Below, piece by piece: positions 58,461 through 64,000 of a DNA stretch of 64,000 nt. This DNA comes from Pinus tabuliformis. Lineage: Eukaryota > Streptophyta > Pinopsida > Pinales > Pinaceae. The notes below the pieces were generated by a model. That model did no database searches. It was not told the DNA's origin and saw only the letters and a list, made by a program, of their open reading frames with translations. A program made the position numbers and the translations under genes. Numbering within the stretch: the first letter of the stretch is position 1; each line of letters begins with the position of its first letter. Location of the stretch: the NCBI GenBank assembly GCA_031772625.1, contig CM062804.1:278584598-278648597 (forward strand), given 5' to 3'.

Positions 58461-58730
58461 ATGGAAGAGAGGGCGTCATGGTTGAGTTTCACAACTTGCT
58501 TGAAGGAAATTGGACGAGAAATGCAAGTAAGGCCTCGAGAAATGTGGTCAAGACTTAGAGAAGTACAAGTAAGACAACCTCAGCAATGTAGTTATGTTTT
58601 GGACTTCGAATCCTATTCAGACAATGAAGAATGTAGCGAGGAGAATTTATTGTCTCTGGATGTCATTCTTCCAGATGATCTTTTGGAGAGAATTCTTACA
58701 CTTTTGCCCATTGCAAGCGTTTTAGAGTGA
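58461..58730 (+). pseudogene. Captured N-terminus of an F-box/kelch protein
   Basis: From ATG 58461 a 89-aa frame reads MEERASWLSFTTCLKEIGRE and leads to SLDVILPDDLLERILTLLPI and ASVLE, then TGA. The last part is the first half of an F-box, the Skp1-binding domain of SCF ubiquitin ligases, and most resembles the HAWAIIAN SKIRT/At3g61590 type of F-box/kelch protein (SMD.LLPDDLLERIL.FLPIAS). The F-box is cut after about 25 residues and all kelch repeats are missing. The start codon and N-terminus appear intact, so this end of the transcript was captured. Confidence 0.8.
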
Positions 58731-59406
<676 letters not shown>

Positions 59407-59637
59407 AACTTGCGTGCAGTTCTGATAGATGATGCAAAAGAATTTGCTCAGAGGGAAGGTTTGTTTTTCTTGGAAACTTCTGCACTCGAGGTAATTAATG
59501 CATTTTTAACTGTTTTGACAGAAATCTACAGCATAATCAGCAAAAAGGCCCTCATTGCAAATGATGATCAAGGAAATGGAAATTCAGCGTTGTTAACAGG
59601 CACCAAACTTGCTATTGGATCTGTGATATTATTTTAA
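59407..59637 (+). pseudogene. Captured RabA/Rab11 GTPase, C-terminal part
   Basis: In frame with the HSP70 piece: [28 protein letters not shown] (the SAL/SAK guanine-binding motif), then [20 protein letters not shown] and [14 protein letters not shown] few residues after SALE are missing. The C-terminal prenylation cysteines are not reached. The HSP70-Rab fused open frame runs 59203-59637, 144 codons from a GTG, with no ATG at a natural start. Confidence 0.88.
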
Positions 59638-60863
59638 TTTACATTAATTTCTTGTGTATGCTCGGTGTGGATGATGTGAATTCATAAATATTGTAAATCT
59701 GGTTAAGAATGGGATGTATTGTTGTGACATTTAGTCCGGCCAACTATCGTCACCAGTTTAAGTCTATGTTGGAATTGGCCATTCCAAAAATAGACAAATT
59801 TATTTACAGGAATTCTTAACAACCAGATATGGCATTAGAGGAGTTGCATCAGAGATTGGAGGATGATCGAGATCATGTTGTAGATTGTTAGCGAGCATGA
59901 GGCAGTATGCTTGAAAACAGTGACTAGCCTTGATACTGTGAGTAGTGGAAGTAGCATTGTGTTGTGATGCCAGGAGAAATGGATACTGAAATGCGATGGA
60001 GGACTGGACCGTGTAGTCCTGGATTACTTTTCTTGAAGGGAAAATTGTGTTCTCTTCGTGTGGCTGTGAGTGCCTATGTTCCGGTTTCTTTATCAGTGGA
60101 CCCCTCACAGATGAGGTAAAGGAGCAGCGACAATATTTATGGTGGACAACAAAGTAGATGTTTGTTTGAATTAGTGTGGTTTGTGGAATAGACTTCCTAG
60201 CATGTTATAAACAAGTCCAGTTGTTGTAATGGTCATTGTATGTACCCAGAAAATCCAAAATGTGGAATGAAATGTAAATTTTTTAAAGGCATCTGAAAGT
60301 TCATGGTGATCTCAAAACCACTTTGTAATGGTTTATGGTTAGCCTGAAACCATCTTTTGTCATTGTAAAGTGAGGGTTGGTGGTGAGCCAGAAACCATCT
60401 ATAGAGTCTTTGTGGCTGGAGTGCTTGCCTTTGTGGCAGAATCGCCTCTATGGCTTGAGGTGCCTTTGTGGCCGGGTATACACGAGAGCTTTGTGCTCAA
60501 TTAAGCAGGTGGACTACAGAACACCTGGCTCGGACTCAGATGATTTTTAATTCTCTAAGTAGAAGGGGATTGGCGCGCTTTTCGTGCTGACAGTCACGCC
60601 AGGATGCGCAACTGGCACGTCTGTTAGGCCACTAATAGTACCACCGTGCCAAAATACCAGATTGGTGCGGAGTTTTACAGAAAGATAGCGCCAATTCACC
60701 TTCAAGGGGATCCGCGAGAATCCTCATCTTCGTTTGACGATTTGCGAGAGGAGGCAAATCAGAGAAGTTGTGGATCTGTCTGAGGGAGGCAGATTGTGTT
60801 TTGGAGGTTCTGTACATGCAATTCGCCTGATGGTGGTGGATTTGACTATCATGACAAGTAGTC
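59638..60863 (+). other. 3' interior of the gene-capturing element, no gene recognised
   Basis: About 1.2 kb without a convincing frame. The first part may be the Rab 3' region. 60290-60410 holds two copies of a (T/G)AGCC(T/A)GAAACCATCT module, and 60415-60480 repeated CTTTGTGGC words. Short ORFs on both strands have no domains. Confidence 0.5.
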
Positions 60864-60875
60864 ATTAAGGGAGGG
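60864..60875 (+). other. Polypurine tract of the gene-capturing element
   Basis: ATTAAGGGAGGG ends exactly at the LTR start. Confidence 0.85.
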
Positions 60876-61111
60876 AGTTAGAAATAATTAATTCCTACTT
60901 GTCTATGGTTGTAATTCTCCATTTGAGGTGTTTGTTCCTACATAATAGGAATTTAGTTTCTCCTAGTTTAGTGTGTGGTTGAAAGAATCTCTCAACCACA
61001 CTACTGTACATCTAAGATAGAATTCCTATCTTGAGACTATTACCTGTATAAATATGTGTGCAATTTCCTCATTCATAATAATAGAATATATTGCTGTGTG
61101 CCATTTTATCT
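60876..61111 (+). repeat. 3' LTR of the gene-capturing element
   Basis: Same termini AGTTAG...TTATCT and 236 bp length as the 5' LTR; about 96 percent identical by direct count of roughly ten differences. The palindrome has one mismatch here (GAAAGA for GAGAGA). Confidence 0.92.
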
Positions 61112-61894
61112 AAAAAAAGAGAAATAAAACAACCCATCTGCATAAGATAAAAAACATCATTAAAAAATCCTCCACAAATTACAAATTTCCCTTACTTTCT
61201 TATTCTTATTCTTAATAGCGTCTTACCTTCCCTGAATTTTCCCTTTTTCTAGCTTTTTTATGATTTTCCTTTTTTTTAATTTCCTCCTACGTGTTTTTCT
61301 TTGGGATCATTCATCTTGTTTTATTTAGAAGTATCATTTTCCATTTTTGATCTATTTTAACATAATGTTTCTATATTCTTTTATTATTTAAAAATTAATA
61401 ATTCCATTAAAAAAACAGATTACATTTGGATGGCCTATAGGTCTCCCTGCTTCACTCCAACTCCAACTGGATTTGTTTGGAAAAAATAAGAGATATACCA
61501 TTTATAATTCTGAAATTTATATAAATTAATACAATTAATATATGGTTAGTCATTTAATTTATATTTATATAACTATGCTAATGATAATTAATTTTATTAA
61601 AAACTTCTATTATAAAAAAACAGATTACGTTTGGATGTTCTGGAGTTCTCCCTGCTCCACTCCAACTCCAACTCGATTTGTTAATCAAGAGAGCCTGGAA
61701 AAAACGTAAGAGATGTGCCCATTTATAATTCTGAAATTTATAAGAGATGTGCGGCTTATAATTCTGAAATTTATATATATATATATATATATATGTGTGG
61801 GGTTAGTCATTTAATTTATATTTATAAAACTATGCTGGTGATGATTAATTTTGTCGTGCGAAATCCTATCATAGTTCTTTTAAACCACCGTGGT
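61112..61894. repeat. Segmental repeat D, copy 2, right part
   Basis: Continues the D sequence interrupted at 57195: AGAAATAAAACAACCCAT matches 34227. The block CAGATTAC(A/G)TTTGGATG occurs twice, near 61417 and 61621, so this copy has a local duplication of about 200 bp. TA runs near 61773. No coding sequence. Confidence 0.8.
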
Positions 61895-62340
61895 GGTGAA
61901 GAGTCTTCGTGAGCACTAATTCGTCGCTAATATTTTTTCCGTGGGGACCTCACAGAACACAAGGATGGGAACGACAGTTGGGTGCCAGGCATCGGATAAA
62001 GCCCAGAGTTCTGTTGAGAGGCTAGAGTCCAGTACGTCTGGCAATATCGCTTCATACATTGCGCCATAATGATCTCTGCCCAGGAGTCTACGGTCAATGC
62101 TGAAATTATACGTGTTGTCTTTGATTTGCAATGTCCAAGCATTGGGTTATTTGGAAAAAAAGAAATATCTAAGATTGTTAGGGTAGGGCTCGATTGCTGT
62201 AGGAATCTCTTGCAGATGCAGAAGGTGTAAACTTCGAAATACGAGGAGTGTGAAGGTCCACATAATCACAAGGCAGTAGACCATGTAAGGGGCCGCCGTC
62301 ATGATGAAACGTTAGGGTGAATAATGAAAAAACGTTCAAT
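61895..62340 (-). pseudogene. Receptor-like kinase N-lobe relic, best copy
   Basis: The minus-strand frame 62131-61916 reads NFSIDRRLLGRDHYGAMYEA, then ILPDVLDSSLSTELWALSDA and WHPTVVPILVFCEVPTEKIL. This is the glycine-rich loop (LLGRDHYG, with the second Gly changed to Asp), beta-2, then a deletion of the VAIK Lys segment present at 35232-35594, then helix C to subdomain V. Upstream (62340-62150) is a hydrophobic stretch IMWTFTLLVFRSLHLLHL. The relic ends at a stop before the catalytic loop. Confidence 0.65.
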
Positions 62341-62480
62341 TCTTGAATTACGGCACTGCAACTGATACCATCATTGTCCTACCGAATGTGCTTCAGATTT
62401 GTTTTAGATTTACGAGTCCGAAGTACAATTGGGGCGTTTAACAATGAGTCAATAAATAAATAAATATATATATATATATA
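62341..62480. repeat. R-family repeat, copy 4, interrupted
   Basis: Matches 35750-35870 (ACTGATACCATCATTGTCCT and so on) up to the (TA) run at 62466, where the hAT element begins. The continuation CCAAATTGGGGTTTCAG seen at 35873 is missing, as expected for an insertion. Confidence 0.75.
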
Positions 62481-62889
62481 CAGGAAAATTCTATTTTAAT
62501 AATTTTTGTAAATTTATTCCACAACACATAATAAGTCATCAAATGGAGGCTGATAATCACTGTTGTTTATAATGTTTCTTGTTAGATTGAAATTGCAGAT
62601 TTGCAGTCTATCATATTTATAGCTCAGATTTATGGTGGGGCCATTTAAACAATAAAATCTTTGCAAAAAACTTACAATCCATGGACTATAAATAAATTAT
62701 CTAGTGAGATTATAAATAAATCTTGGACTATAAATAAATCATCTAGAGAAAATACAGAAAAGTTATGTAATAATAAACAGTTATTATACTTCATTAAAAG
62801 TCAAACTTTCTGGAGAAACTACAAATTTTTTTATCAATAGGAATATTTCAATACATAGATCCTCCCTTAAACATAAACTAGAAGAATTT
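62481..62889 (-). other. 3' non-coding end of a hAT element
   Basis: CAGGAAAATTC at 62481, just after the TA-rich target, is a plausible hAT terminal inverted repeat end. The other end lies outside the window, so it cannot be confirmed. AT-rich, with a small duplicated GGACTATAAATAAATYATCTAG (62690 and 62735). Confidence 0.5.
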
Positions 62890-64000
62890 TCAAAGCTCAA
62901 GAATCCTTCTTGACTTTGTATCTATCCATATCTCATACACTGCATGCCAATCAACATTAGATGATTCAGGTCCATTCAGAGATACTCTCATTAGAGCATC
63001 TAGTGTATCCAACCCAAGCCTCGATTTTCTAATGTCCTTGATGATGTTTTGCTTGGAAAATCCCCTTTCACAATCCACTATACTTGCAGGAATAGTGAGG
63101 ACAGCTTGCCATAATTTCATCATATTAGGATAGGTTTTGTGCCATTGTTTTGTGTTACGAAAGACTTTCCATGCTTCTTTCATAGAAAACCCCTCACAAG
63201 CCAGATTTAATGAATCAACAAAAGGGTGCAACTCTCTTTTACAAGCTTTAACATCAAATAAAGCTACAAATCCAACATCACTTGATACGGTATGTTGCAA
63301 ATGTTGAAAAAGCTTTAAAAACCAACGCTCTGAATTTTTCTCACGACTACGACGCTCTTCTGAATAATAACAAGGGCTGAACAATTTCGCTGCATTAAAA
63401 AGATGAAGGTCTGGAAATCTTTCATTCAAAGAGTCTATGAGAGTCTCTATATAACCTTCAGTGAGTTGCTGACAACTCTCTTGTGTACCTTCAATACAAG
63501 GTTTCATAGATTGTTTCCTTGCTTCATTGGATTCAATATCCATGGCTGAGATAGAGATGTATTGTAACTCATGTCTATCTACAACTTTCCCTTCATCTTT
63601 AATATCAATGTATCCATTTTCAGAATCATTTAAAAACTTTGAAAGATAAGTTGTGCCTTCTGCAAATGTCTCTTTTCTCAAAAACCATCTAGATAATGTG
63701 CTTATAGTTACTTCAAGAGCCAACCCAATAGTTGTAATGTCTACATTTTCTTCTTGAAAAGTCACATTCAACTTGTTCAATTCCCCTAGCACATCAGCAA
63801 GCATATGTAAACAAAACTGGACAGAATATATTCTTGTCTTATCATACCAAGATGCAGTTTTTTTTTCATTTTTCCACAAAGTTAAAATTGTTGGCATAAG
63901 CTTCACAAGCCTTATAATAACTTCCCCCCTGGATAACCATCTCACTGAATGTATTTGTAGAACATCAAGAACATCAATTTGCATGACTCTAAGCAAATCA
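62890..64000 (-). CDS. hAT-superfamily transposase-like protein, C-terminal 368+ residues
   Basis: Uninterrupted minus-strand frame from the window edge to a stop at 62890. The start is outside the window; the frame is open to base 64000. Early residues IHSVRWLSRGEVIIRLVKLM match the block in ZNF862-like and other hAT-derived proteins (C-x-x-RWLS(R/S)). Residues about 285-350 form the hAT C-terminal dimerisation domain: WQAVLTIPASIVDCERGFSK, then QNIIKDIRKSRLG and LDALMRVSLNGP, with the diagnostic ERGFS and LM.VS.NGP. The frame lacks any stop over 1.1 kb in a region full of decayed elements, so the copy is recent or maintained. It could be an active transposase or a domesticated one. Confidence 0.88.
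   Translation of the reverse strand, partial: DLLRVMQIDVLDVLQIHSVRWLSRGEVIIRLVKLMPTILTLWKNEKKTASWYDKTRIYSVQFCLHMLADVLGELNKLNVTFQEENVDITTIGLALEVTISTLSRWFLRKETFAEGTTYLSKFLNDSENGYIDIKDEGKVVDRHELQYISISAMDIESNEARKQSMKPCIEGTQESCQQLTEGYIETLIDSLNERFPDLHLFNAAKLFSPCYYSEERRSREKNSERWFLKLFQHLQHTVSSDVGFVALFDVKACKRELHPFVDSLNLACEGFSMKEAWKVFRNTKQWHKTYPNMMKLWQAVLTIPASIVDCERGFSKQNIIKDIRKSRLGLDTLDALMRVSLNGPESSNVDWHAVYEIWIDTKSRRILEL

Overview
The window is plant nuclear DNA: AT-rich, mostly old transposable-element sequence, with very little host coding sequence. The plant assignment rests on a TIFY/JAZ gene pair with typical GT-AG introns, on LTR elements primed by initiator-Met tRNA, and on captured fragments of plant HSP70, RabA/Rab11, F-box/kelch and GH81 genes. 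The density of diverged nested repeats fits a large genome (a gymnosperm is possible), but the species cannot be decided. I see no rRNA or tRNA gene, CRISPR array or organelle sequence.

Layout. Positions 1-500 are a dispersed repeat. 794-13716 is one 12.9 kb minus-strand LTR retroelement with no recognisable proteins (LARD-like) and perfect 5-bp target duplications. Nested in it at 2794-5433 is a younger 2.6 kb LTR element with its own perfect 5-bp duplication; its single ORF is assembled from scrambled pieces of a Ty3/gypsy polyprotein. 13.7-19.5 kb is non-coding apart from a three-copy tandem array. 19550-22920 is the first copy of a 3.4 kb repeat (second copy 50872-54253), fused to the 3' half of a Ty3/gypsy chromovirus with a GC-rich 3' LTR (22921-25869).

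The central part (26-47 kb) is a local duplication. Two JAZ-type genes (28518-31134 and 41551-42917) and a third exon-1 relic (39234) share flanks and are followed by receptor-kinase pseudogene fragments and LINE copies. The two JAZ copies carry complementary lesions: copy 1 keeps its N-terminus but a 1-nt frameshift stops it before the Jas domain; copy 2 keeps TIFY and Jas in frame but lost its original start frame. A hAT-like element expanded intron 2 of copy 1, and another small hAT-like element with 8-bp target duplications sits in the LINE reverse transcriptase.

The last part holds an unrecognised minus-strand acidic/coiled-coil ORF region, the second 3.4 kb repeat, a minus-strand Ty3/gypsy gag relic with a primer-binding site, and the most striking object: a 3.9 kb non-autonomous LTR retroelement (57196-61111) with 236-bp LTRs, perfect iMet PBS and polypurine tract, whose interior consists of fragments of at least four unrelated host genes (GH81 endo-beta-1,3-glucanase, F-box/kelch, RabA/Rab11 GTPase, cytosolic HSP70). 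The HSP70 piece is inserted inside the Rab piece. A related empty site at about 34222 fixes the element's ends and shows unusual AG...CT termini. The window closes with the 3' end of a hAT-superfamily transposase gene that runs off the right edge.

There is no operon-like cooperation here. The interest lies in how elements nest, duplicate host genes, and pick up and recombine host transcripts.
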